A DNA stretch of 64,000 bases from an uncultured Fibrobacter sp. (GTDB lineage: Bacteria; Fibrobacterota; Fibrobacteria; Fibrobacterales; Fibrobacteraceae). Below the pieces are notes generated by a model. That model made no database searches and was not told the origin of the DNA. It saw only the letters and a list, made by a program, of their open reading frames with translations. Below are positions 42,384-49,710 of the stretch, piece by piece. The stretch is taken from assembly GCF_900316465.1 (NCBI RefSeq), contig NZ_ONDD01000019.1, positions 23,422 through 87,421 of the forward strand, read 5' to 3'. The position numbers and the translations under genes are program-made. The first letter of the stretch is position 1. Each line of letters begins with the position of its first letter.

Positions 42384-43529
42384 ATGAACAAGATGAAAGT
42401 GCTGCATTTTATTCATAGTATGGGAGTTGGTGGAGCGCAGGTTCTTGTTAAGGATTATGCTCTATTCCTTGATAAAAACAAATTTGACGTGACGGTATTA
42501 TGTATAGAAAGAGAAAATACCTTTTTAGATGATATTTTAAGAAAAAATAATATTCGAACCGTATATGTGAGTGATTTGTTTCCTCTAAAAAAAGTGTTTC
42601 GATGCAATAATTTGATTTTAAAAGTCTTCCAGAAAATGGGAGTGCTGAAATTTTTTGTGAAGTTCCTTATTCATAAAGAAAAACCGGACATTATCCATTA
42701 TCATCTGCTTTGCAGCAACTATATAAAATTTGCGAATGTCCCGCAGTCATGTACTTTAATTCATACAATACATAGTCAACCGGAAAAATATTGGTGCGTG
42801 AACCAGCGGTCTGCGAAAAAAGATTATAATGCGCTTAATTATTTGATTCATAACCATGGAGTTCAATTAATCGCGATTAACAACCAGGCAAGAGAAGTTG
42901 CAAATGAACTATTTGGGGTGGATGATACGATTGTTTTAAATAATGCGATTGATTTCTCAAAATTTCAGGTTGCTGAAACGAAAAATGACATACGTGATAC
43001 ATTGGGAATAGATCGTAATGCTTATTTGGTAGGAAATATTGGACGTTTTTCTCCGGTTAAAAATCATGCATTGATTGTCAGAGCGTTTTCAGAACTTTGT
43101 AAATTACGTGATGACGCCCGTCTTTTATTGGTTGGTGATGGCGAGTTGCGAGCGAAGATAAAAACTGAAATAGAAACGCTTGGGTTAAAAGAGAAAGTAA
43201 TCATTTTGAATGCGAGAACAGATGTTGCTCGAATATTAAAAGCGTTAGATGTGTTTATTTTTGCATCGAAATATGAAGGTCTTGGTATTATTTTGATTGA
43301 AGCTCAAAAGATGGGTGTCCCATGTGTGATTTCAAATGCTATTCCTCAGGAAGCTGTAATCTCTAATTTGGTGCACAGAATGGATGAAAATGCAACTCCA
43401 GCAGATTATGCACGAATATTGAATGATTTTCAGGTGAATAAAGTGGAGTATAATGGACTAGAAGAATGGGATATGAAGGTTGTGATAAAACAGTTAGAAA
43501 ATGTTTATATTCGTAGCAAAATATCTTGA
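42384..43529 (+). CDS. Glycosyltransferase, GT4 family
   Basis: A 381-residue GT-B glycosyltransferase. Seen: N-terminal HFIHSMGVGGAQVLVKDYA with the Gly-rich acceptor loop, VGNIGRFSPVKNHALIVRAF, and C-terminal FIFASKYEGLGIILIEAQKMGVP. The first ATG has weak initiation context; a second ATG three codons in is possible. AT-rich. Fourth glycosyltransferase of the cluster. Confidence 0.88.
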   Translation: MNKMKVLHFIHSMGVGGAQVLVKDYALFLDKNKFDVTVLCIERENTFLDDILRKNNIRTVYVSDLFPLKKVFRCNNLILKVFQKMGVLKFFVKFLIHKEKPDIIHYHLLCSNYIKFANVPQSCTLIHTIHSQPEKYWCVNQRSAKKDYNALNYLIHNHGVQLIAINNQAREVANELFGVDDTIVLNNAIDFSKFQVAETKNDIRDTLGIDRNAYLVGNIGRFSPVKNHALIVRAFSELCKLRDDARLLLVGDGELRAKIKTEIETLGLKEKVIILNARTDVARILKALDVFIFASKYEGLGIILIEAQKMGVPCVISNAIPQEAVISNLVHRMDENATPADYARILNDFQVNKVEYNGLEEWDMKVVIKQLENVYIRSKIS

Positions 43530-43543
43530 AACAGAGGGCTCCG

Positions 43544-44461
43544 ATGCACGGTTCATTTTTCATAACGATTGATACAGAAGCTGACAATCAGTGGGATTTT
43601 GACCATGAAATATCTACCGAGAATGCAAAGTTCTTGCCGAGATTTCAAGAGCTTTGTGAAAAATATCGTTTTGTGCCAACATGGCTGACGAATTATGAAA
43701 TGGCAAACGATGATTTCTTTTACCATTGTATGAAAGAAAAACAGGATGATGGCTTATGCGAAATAGGGATGCATTTGCATGCATGGAATACTCCACCTGA
43801 TTATCTATTGAAGAAAATTCATCGTGAGCGGGACTATTTAATAGAGTATCCTGTGGAAGTTATGGATGCTAAAGTTGCTACGATGACTGAACTTATTGAA
43901 GCGCGATTTGGTAGACGACCGGTCTCTCATAGAAGTGGCCGTTGGACAACGAATCAGGATTATTTCAAAATTTTAAAAAAATATGGTTATAAAGTAGATT
44001 GTTCTGTGACGCCTCATGTAAATTGGAACCAATGTTTAGGTGCAACGGGTGTACCTGGTAGTGATTATTCAAAATACCCTGAGGCTCCCTATTATATTTA
44101 CGAGGATATTTTAGAGATGCCTATGACTATCCGGTATATGAGAATGTTTGCCTTAGAGTCGCCGTATTCGCTTCGTAATATTTGTCGAGAAATGAAACGA
44201 TTTGTGCTGGGGCGGAAACAATGGCTTCGGCCGGATAGCCTTTTGCAGGTTAAGCCTATGCTTAAATTAATTGATTGTGAATCACAATGCAATCCATATT
44301 TGATGTTTATGATTCATTCGTCAGAGTTGATGCCTGGAGGAAGCCCCAATTTTAGAGATGAAAAATCTATAGAGGGCTTGTATATGGTTATTGAAACTTT
44401 GTTTGAAAAGATTGCTTCGTTAGGATATTGTGGAAAAAAATTGTGTGAAAGTAATTGCTAA
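43544..44461 (+). CDS. Polysaccharide deacetylase family protein (WalW-like)
   Basis: A 305-residue protein. I choose ATG 43544 with AGAGGG upstream rather than a TTG 18 bases earlier that overlaps the previous gene. Seen: FFITIDTEADNQW (metal-binding Asp), EIGMHLHAWNTPP (His metal ligands) and VSHRSGRW, the layout of NodB-type/WalW polysaccharide deacetylases. No signal peptide, so it may act on lipid-linked intermediates in the cytoplasm. Confidence 0.8.
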   Translation: MHGSFFITIDTEADNQWDFDHEISTENAKFLPRFQELCEKYRFVPTWLTNYEMANDDFFYHCMKEKQDDGLCEIGMHLHAWNTPPDYLLKKIHRERDYLIEYPVEVMDAKVATMTELIEARFGRRPVSHRSGRWTTNQDYFKILKKYGYKVDCSVTPHVNWNQCLGATGVPGSDYSKYPEAPYYIYEDILEMPMTIRYMRMFALESPYSLRNICREMKRFVLGRKQWLRPDSLLQVKPMLKLIDCESQCNPYLMFMIHSSELMPGGSPNFRDEKSIEGLYMVIETLFEKIASLGYCGKKLCESNC

Positions 44462-44481
44462 AAAGAAATCTAGAGGTTATT

Positions 44482-45417
44482 GTGGTTGAAGTTAGCGTTA
44501 TTGTTGCGGTTTATCGAGCTGAAAAATATATTCGTAGGTGCTTAGATAGTCTACGAAATCAGACTCTTAATTGTTTTGAAGTTGTTTTGGTTGATGATGG
44601 AAGCCCAGATCTGTCAGGGGTGATTTGTGATGAGTATGTTGCAAAAGACAAGCGCTTCAGTGTTATTCATAAAAAAAATGGAGGGGTTAGCTCTGCTAGA
44701 CAAACTGGATTGGATAATGCGCGAGGAGAATTCGTGATTCATGTCGATCCTGACGATTGGGTGGATTCTGAAATGCTAGAATCACTTGTTGAATGTGCTC
44801 GAAAAAATTCGTCAGATGTTGTAATATGCGATATGTTCGAAGAAGGAAAAAATGGTCAACGGTATATCGAACAAAAACCTAGTTCGCTGGATACTCTAGG
44901 GTATTGCAATGACTTGATTAGTGAAAAATTGCATGGATCTTGTTGTAATAAATTGGTCAGAAGAAGTTGTATCATAGAAAATAATATTAAGTTCCAATTG
45001 AACCTTGTGATGAGAGAAGATGAATTATTCAATATACAGTTGGCGAAATTACCGCTGTCAATATCATATTTGCACAAGGCATTTTATCATTATGATATGA
45101 CTATTAACGAAAATAGTGTGGTCGCGTCTGTTTCTGAAAAAAAGTTAAATTCCCTGATTTTTTTAATAGATTGGCTTGAAAAACATGCTGTTGATGAATC
45201 TTTATTGGTAGAAAGAAAGAAAAGTGCTAAGTTTATTGCGTTTATGCAGAAAAAAATGACGACGAAATCTTTTAGGTCATTCTATCCGGAAATTAACTCT
45301 CGTTATGTTTTGAAATTGAAAAGATTTGGCCATTTGGATTTTTTTATGGCTTTTGCCTTGCGTTTTTCACAGCCTTTGGCAAGAATATTGTATACTTGTA
45401 AAATGAAATTTCTATAA
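44482..45417 (+). CDS. Glycosyltransferase, GT2 family
   Basis: A 311-residue GT-A glycosyltransferase. I choose the GTG at 44482 (MVEVSVIVAVY), preceded by AGAGG five bases upstream; an earlier TTG overlaps the deacetylase stop. Seen: VSVIVAVYRAEKYIRRCLDS, VLVDDGSPDLSG, NGGVSSARQTGL and the DxD motif FVIHVDPDDW. Last gene of the AT-rich polysaccharide operon. Donor unknown. Confidence 0.88.
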   Translation: MVEVSVIVAVYRAEKYIRRCLDSLRNQTLNCFEVVLVDDGSPDLSGVICDEYVAKDKRFSVIHKKNGGVSSARQTGLDNARGEFVIHVDPDDWVDSEMLESLVECARKNSSDVVICDMFEEGKNGQRYIEQKPSSLDTLGYCNDLISEKLHGSCCNKLVRRSCIIENNIKFQLNLVMREDELFNIQLAKLPLSISYLHKAFYHYDMTINENSVVASVSEKKLNSLIFLIDWLEKHAVDESLLVERKKSAKFIAFMQKKMTTKSFRSFYPEINSRYVLKLKRFGHLDFFMAFALRFSQPLARILYTCKMKFL

Positions 45418-45557
45418 AGAGAAAGTCCTTTTGAGTTGAAAACCTTTAGTTAAGGCCGCCCCATTTGAATTGAACATAATGCCAGAAGATATTGGAAAAT
45501 AAGTGCAATTGGGTTATGCGGGAGTTTAGTAGGGATAAACTGAAAATGGATGATTGT

Positions 45558-46874
45558 TTATAATTGCGAATCAATCCATGAGTAACGTTCTATAATCCAT
45601 TTTTTCAAGTCTTCCGTGGCATTTTGGTATGACTTGTATGATGCTGGATGATAAATAAAACTTGTGTTTTGTAATATAATCCATTTTTTAAAGTTGTTCT
45701 TTGCCGCTTTGTTAAGTGCTACTTGAATGGAGTCAATTGCATTTAAGAGCTCCTTAAATGCAAGTTTGTTCTCTGTCCAAAAATCAATTTTGGCTTGTGC
45801 TGCAATAGAATCTCTAAAAATAAAATCGTTCCAATAACTTTCTTTTATGTGCCAGTCTTGGGGCGAACTAATACTTTTATTGTCATAATTACCCATTGCT
45901 AAATCAAAATCCCAGACCGGTCCCATTTTAATGATGTTGTCTTTTGTCCAAGAAAAAAATATACTTGAGTTGAAGCAAGCGTCTGGATTTTTTGAAAATT
46001 CTTGCACCCAATAATGTTTCACATACTCATTGACATCAATCCATTGGCTGAGATTTGAGCTAGTTTTAATTGAATCCTTCAAAAAGGTTTCGAAAGATTG
46101 AATATGCGTTTCTATGTCATGTAAAGCTGTTTCTGATGCTTTTTTGGGGTAATGAATTCGAAATGCTTTGCCGAGCGAATTCTGTTTTATTACTTTGGAA
46201 AACACAACCTGTTCATCATCGCGGTATTTTGCATCAACTTCAACAATGTAAGAATTGCTGTCGGATATATTTACTCTTTTTTTTGTTTTTTTAATTGTTT
46301 CTGTAAGTAAATAGACTCCTAAATATTCATTGTTAAGATAGAATTCAACAAATTCGCAACGGGGGGCGTAGTATGCACCAAGTTTTGCAGAAAGATGGTA
46401 CATCAAATAATTTTTCATTAAAGTTTTATCTGCGTAATTTGCGATAAGTGCCCAATCTCTGTCTTTGGGCATTCCTAGCATAGACTGTTTATTGATAAAT
46501 TCAATTTTATAGCTTTTCTTTGGCATGCCCCACGATGTATTCCCTCTCCCTCTAATGGTCAGATCCATGATTTCGCTTTCGGGAGCGTGTTCTCCCCAGA
46601 TTTGCAGCTTGGCGGGAATTTCGGTTTCGCGGTCTTTGATTTCACGATGATTTTCAGTTTCAATTACGATTCTCGGAATACCTGCATAGGGGTATTCTGA
46701 GTCGTCTAATGGCAGGTAGTCAATTTTTGCGGAGAAGGAAGCGCCGTCTTCTTCTATATCCCAAAAGGCGACGACTTCGTTGTTTACCCCCTCGCTATTG
46801 CTGCACCCCAAAACCAGGCAGCCGATAACGGTGCCCAAGAGCATAAGGAGTTGATATGCAACATGATAACGCAT
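45558..46874 (-). CDS. CotH-family lipoprotein
   Basis: A 438-residue protein with a lipoprotein signal (MRYHVAYQLLMLLGTVIGCLVLGCS). I set the start at 46874; an upstream ATG would add a charged tail without signal character. Seen: the CotH hallmark IRGRGNTSWGMPKKSYKIEF, DWALIANYADKTLMKNYL, EYLGVYLLTETIK, and VWDFDLAMGN. CotH proteins are atypical protein kinases of spore coat and cellulosome systems. Secreted CotH domains are common in fibre-degrading bacteria. No ribosome site; promoter box and inverted repeat abut the ATG. Confidence 0.88.
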   Translation of the reverse strand: MRYHVAYQLLMLLGTVIGCLVLGCSNSEGVNNEVVAFWDIEEDGASFSAKIDYLPLDDSEYPYAGIPRIVIETENHREIKDRETEIPAKLQIWGEHAPESEIMDLTIRGRGNTSWGMPKKSYKIEFINKQSMLGMPKDRDWALIANYADKTLMKNYLMYHLSAKLGAYYAPRCEFVEFYLNNEYLGVYLLTETIKKTKKRVNISDSNSYIVEVDAKYRDDEQVVFSKVIKQNSLGKAFRIHYPKKASETALHDIETHIQSFETFLKDSIKTSSNLSQWIDVNEYVKHYWVQEFSKNPDACFNSSIFFSWTKDNIIKMGPVWDFDLAMGNYDNKSISSPQDWHIKESYWNDFIFRDSIAAQAKIDFWTENKLAFKELLNAIDSIQVALNKAAKNNFKKWIILQNTSFIYHPASYKSYQNATEDLKKWIIERYSWIDSQL

Positions 46875-46901
46875 GTTTACAAATATAGATTCTTTGTAAA
46901 C
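46875..46901 (-). promoter_or_regulatory. Promoter with operator-like inverted repeat for the CotH gene
   Basis: GTTTACAAA (46875-46883) and TTTGTAAAC (46893-46901) are perfect inverted 9-bp arms with a 9-base centre. On the minus strand the box TATATTTG (46880-46887) overlaps one arm. It directly abuts the ATG, so the transcript would be leaderless or nearly so. Confidence 0.55.
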
Positions 46902-47009
46902 AACTGTTAATGTCTTTTTTCTTACCGGTTTTGATTTTTTGTCCAATTTGTTTTTTTCCAATATTTATTACGATTTACATATTTTTGCTTTTTTGGCGTT
47001 TTTTGGGCT

Positions 47010-47017
47010 TATATTTG
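47010..47017 (+). promoter_or_regulatory. -7 promoter box TATATTTG
   Basis: Exact TAnnTTTG match, 21 bases before the ATG at 47039; the leader contains an ACGAGG ribosome site. Confidence 0.6.
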
Positions 47018-47038
47018 GATAAAACGGACGAGGTCTGT

Positions 47039-47647
47039 ATGAAATTTAATGTTTGGGTATGTGGGTCGGTTGGCTTTTTATGGGTCCTGGCGATGGTTTT
47101 GTTGCTGTCTGCAACAAATTCCTTTGCCGAAGATATTATCGCCACTACTTCAAACGGCTCGACGGTGATTCTGCACGATAATGGCCGTTGGGAATACCAT
47201 CAGAACAATGCAAAAATTCGTGATGTGCGCCCGAGTGCCATTCCCGAAGACGCCAAATTCCAGATTACGGTTCAGTACGAAAGCGCAAACAAGATCAAGA
47301 AAGACAAGCGCATGATGCTGGAGGGCGAATTTGCCACCGAAGAAGAAATTCGTGACAGCTTGCGCAAGGTGCCCAAGGGCGGCATGATTTACTTTCAGGT
47401 GCCCACCAAGCAGATTAAGCCGGGGTTCACGCGCGAGTTGACGTACTACATTTACGACAAGGGTAAAAAGCCGATTTTTTCGAAGACGGCCCGCGATAGC
47501 GAAGCTACCCAGACTCCCGAGACCAGCAGTATTTCGAACTTGATGGTGGTCCCGCTTTTTGCAAAGCCCAAATCCAAGGTGCTCAAGGCGAAGGTCGTGA
47601 GCGAATCTGCCCGCCAATCGTTGGAGTTCGATATCCCGATTAAATAA
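47039..47647 (+). CDS. Exported protein with SH3-like N-terminal strand motif
   Basis: A 202-residue protein. I set the start at 47039 (GAGG upstream and a clear signal peptide MKFNVWVCGSVGF, cleaved near residue 34 after SFA); an upstream ATG adds an implausible hydrophobic tail. The mature N-terminus has the pattern GSTVILHDNGRWEY, seen in small envelope proteins of the DUF3157 type. A beta-rich region follows. Function unknown; probably periplasmic. Confidence 0.75.
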   Translation: MKFNVWVCGSVGFLWVLAMVLLLSATNSFAEDIIATTSNGSTVILHDNGRWEYHQNNAKIRDVRPSAIPEDAKFQITVQYESANKIKKDKRMMLEGEFATEEEIRDSLRKVPKGGMIYFQVPTKQIKPGFTRELTYYIYDKGKKPIFSKTARDSEATQTPETSSISNLMVVPLFAKPKSKVLKAKVVSESARQSLEFDIPIK

Positions 47648-47660
47648 GTCTTCCGTGTCT

Positions 47661-47680
47661 TCCCGGGCTTTGACCCGGGA
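47661..47680 (+). terminator. Palindromic repeat acting as terminator
   Basis: TCCCGGG / CCCGGGA stem with a CTTTGA loop, followed by TCTCC and eight T's. It ends 13 bases before the exonuclease ATG. It belongs to the palindromic repeat family also found at 25469 and 58965. Confidence 0.7.
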
Positions 47681-47695
47681 TCTCCTTTTTTTTGT

Positions 47696-48256
47696 ATGAA
47701 ATTTGCTGTAGTAGATTTAGAGACGACTGGTGGAACGGCTGAAGAGGGCCGTATTACCGAAGTCGGCATTGTGTTGATGGATGATTGCGAAGTAGTCAAG
47801 ACTTATTCGGCGATGGTAGACCCTGGCATGCCGATTCAGCCTTTTGTGCAGAACCTTACGGGTATTACTGACGAGATGGTTCGCGGCAAGCCGCAGTTTG
47901 CATCGATTGCCGAAGAGGTGGCCGAACTTTTGCAAGACCGAATTTTTGTGGCGCACAATGTGCTGTTCGACAGCAAGTTCATGCGTACGGAACTCAAGCG
48001 TTGTTGCATTAAGATTGACCCGCCGAGGCTTTGTACGGTCAAGATTGCGCGCCGTTTTTTCCCGGGGCTTCCGAGTTACAGTTTGCATAAGCTGACGCAG
48101 GCGCTGGAGTTGCCGGAATTCAATCATCACCGTGCCTTAGATGATGCTCTTGCCGCGGCCGAGATTTTAAAGCTCGCCTACAATAAGGTCGGGCCGGAAA
48201 AACTTCTTAAAGAAGTCAAGAACCTCTCTACCCCGAAAAAGAACAAGGTCGTTTGA
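47696..48256 (+). CDS. DnaQ-like 3'-5' exonuclease
   Basis: A 186-residue DEDDh exonuclease. Seen: ExoI motif VVDLETTGG (Asp7, Glu9), ExoII FVAHNVLFDSKFM, and ExoIII HHRALDDALAAAEI with His and Asp. This is the epsilon-subunit/PolC-exonuclease fold; it could be the proofreading subunit or a stand-alone repair nuclease. No ribosome site; a T-rich terminator lies directly upstream, so it may start from a promoter I cannot place. Confidence 0.9.
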   Translation: MKFAVVDLETTGGTAEEGRITEVGIVLMDDCEVVKTYSAMVDPGMPIQPFVQNLTGITDEMVRGKPQFASIAEEVAELLQDRIFVAHNVLFDSKFMRTELKRCCIKIDPPRLCTVKIARRFFPGLPSYSLHKLTQALELPEFNHHRALDDALAAAEILKLAYNKVGPEKLLKEVKNLSTPKKNKVV

Positions 48257-48259
48257 CTT

Positions 48260-48352
48260 GTCTTCCCGCACGAAGATGACAATAGCCACTTGCAGCTTTG
48301 CTGCTTAGTGGATATGATCCTCGGAACGGGGACGGGATCTCCTTTGTATTAG
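48260..48352 (+). repeat. Split palindromic repeat with nested hairpin
   Basis: Outer arms TCTTCCCG (about 48261) and CGGGATCTCCTTT (48333-48345) match the repeat family at 47661. The interior holds a nested perfect-looking hairpin CCACT-GCAGC-ttt-GCTGC-AGTGG (48286-48311), as if one small palindrome has inserted in another. Confidence 0.55.
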
Positions 48353-48357
48353 TTTGA

Positions 48358-48485
48358 AAAACGCTTGCAATGATAATTGCATGTTCTTTGGAAAGCCGTA
48401 AATGGAGTTCCCACCTTGGTGGCCATGCGCACTAAGCACTAAAGTGCTAAGTGCTGTCCGCCCGGCTCAAGGCCGGGAAGACAGA
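48358..48485 (-). repeat. Composite palindromic element, minus orientation
   Basis: Read on the minus strand it contains GTCTTCCCGG-CCGGG (48461-48485), a hairpin of GCACT units (48429-48454), CTCCATTTACGGCTTTCCAAA, and a TGCA...TGCA stem ending GCGTTTTT (about 48358-48384). The same order of blocks occurs on the plus strand at 58965-59044. Confidence 0.65.
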
Positions 48486-48490
48486 GGGCT

Positions 48491-49702
48491 TTATAACAAT
48501 CCCGCTTTAAATTTCATCTTCAGAATTCTTGCGGAGGATTCCTCAATTCGTTCGCGGTAATACTTACTTTGTTTGGAAAGTGCGGTCAGGTAATTCACCA
48601 TTTCAACGGCTTTCTGCGGGTACGTAATCATGAACATGTCGTTGCCGGCCATCAAGGCGGTGCGCACGAGCTTTCTAAAGTCCTTGGCGGGGTAGTTCTT
48701 GCTTCGCACGCGTTCGTTGCCGCTTACCCAGGCGCGCAGGCTTACACCCCACAGGTCATCGGTCAGAATCACGGTTTCGGGCGACATTTCGCGTGCCATT
48801 TTCACAATCTTCGGTTCGAATACGGCCGGGCGGCTAGAGATGCGCACGAAGCTTACGCTGCTCATCATGGTTACGGGAATATCGCTGGCAAGCGTTTTGA
48901 AGAATTCCACGTTCCGTGCAATTTTTGCCCTAGGGGTCGAACTCACGGCAATTTGGTGGTCGCTGTTGGTCCAGGAATCGTAACCCGGAAAATGCTTCGA
49001 TACACAGGCTACGTTGCTTTCGCGCATGCCTTGCACAAAGGCGCGGACCTTAGGTGCATTCAAGGTGTCTTCGCCCCAAGAGCGCTTGGATTCTTCCATA
49101 AACGAATGCTTGCCGCGGCTGTCCTTGGCGGGGTCGAGCACGGGAGCCAAATTCAAGTTGATTCCCACGCTGTCGAGGACGGCGCCGATTCTTTTGGCGA
49201 GCGCGCGAATGGAATCTTCGCTCATGGAGCGCATTTGCTTGGCGCTCGGGGTGCGCTCCCATTGCGGAGCAACGACCGAGATTCGGTTTACATAGCCGCC
49301 TTCCTGGTCGGCGGCCACGAGCGGCTTGATTCGCATGTTCTCGTTGACGGTGCGGATGTTGTCGGTGAACTTGTCCAAATTTTTCAGGTGATTTTTCATC
49401 ACCAGGTAGCCGCCGAATTCGTGTTCAAGCATGAACGATGCGGGCGTCATGTAGACCATGACCATCTGCGCCGCTTTCTGCTTGATCGTCAGCGAATCCC
49501 ACAGCGGCAAAAGCTCGCGGGGGAGGCCATAGGGCGTCTGTACGGAGTCGGTTTGCGGTAAAACTTCGGCGGTATACGGCGCGCTTGCGAGTGATTCCGT
49601 CAGCGAATTCAGCGGAACAAACTTCACGTCAGGCAGAGAATCCTCTGCCTGTACAAAGGCAAATGCCGCAAGTAAAAATGTGATTGCTTTTTTTAGGTGC
49701 AT
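48491..49702 (-). CDS. Glycoside hydrolase family 3 protein
   Basis: A 403-residue exported protein with a signal peptide (LLAAFAFVQA, about 1-18). It contains a GH3 N-terminal barrel: FGGYLVMKNHLKN, PLVAADQEGGYVNRI, NLAPVLDP, the KHFPG motif and VILTDDLWGVSL, where the TDDL Asp is the likely nucleophile. GH3 members of this form are beta-N-acetylhexosaminidases (NagZ-like). The usual HGD-x-x-x-D-S-H loop is altered here (KHFPGYDSWTNSDH), so activity or substrate may differ. Its start is eight bases after the topB stop. Confidence 0.85.
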   Translation of the reverse strand: MHLKKAITFLLAAFAFVQAEDSLPDVKFVPLNSLTESLASAPYTAEVLPQTDSVQTPYGLPRELLPLWDSLTIKQKAAQMVMVYMTPASFMLEHEFGGYLVMKNHLKNLDKFTDNIRTVNENMRIKPLVAADQEGGYVNRISVVAPQWERTPSAKQMRSMSEDSIRALAKRIGAVLDSVGINLNLAPVLDPAKDSRGKHSFMEESKRSWGEDTLNAPKVRAFVQGMRESNVACVSKHFPGYDSWTNSDHQIAVSSTPRAKIARNVEFFKTLASDIPVTMMSSVSFVRISSRPAVFEPKIVKMAREMSPETVILTDDLWGVSLRAWVSGNERVRSKNYPAKDFRKLVRTALMAGNDMFMITYPQKAVEMVNYLTALSKQSKYYRERIEESSARILKMKFKAGLL

Positions 49703-49710
49703 TCCGCGGG

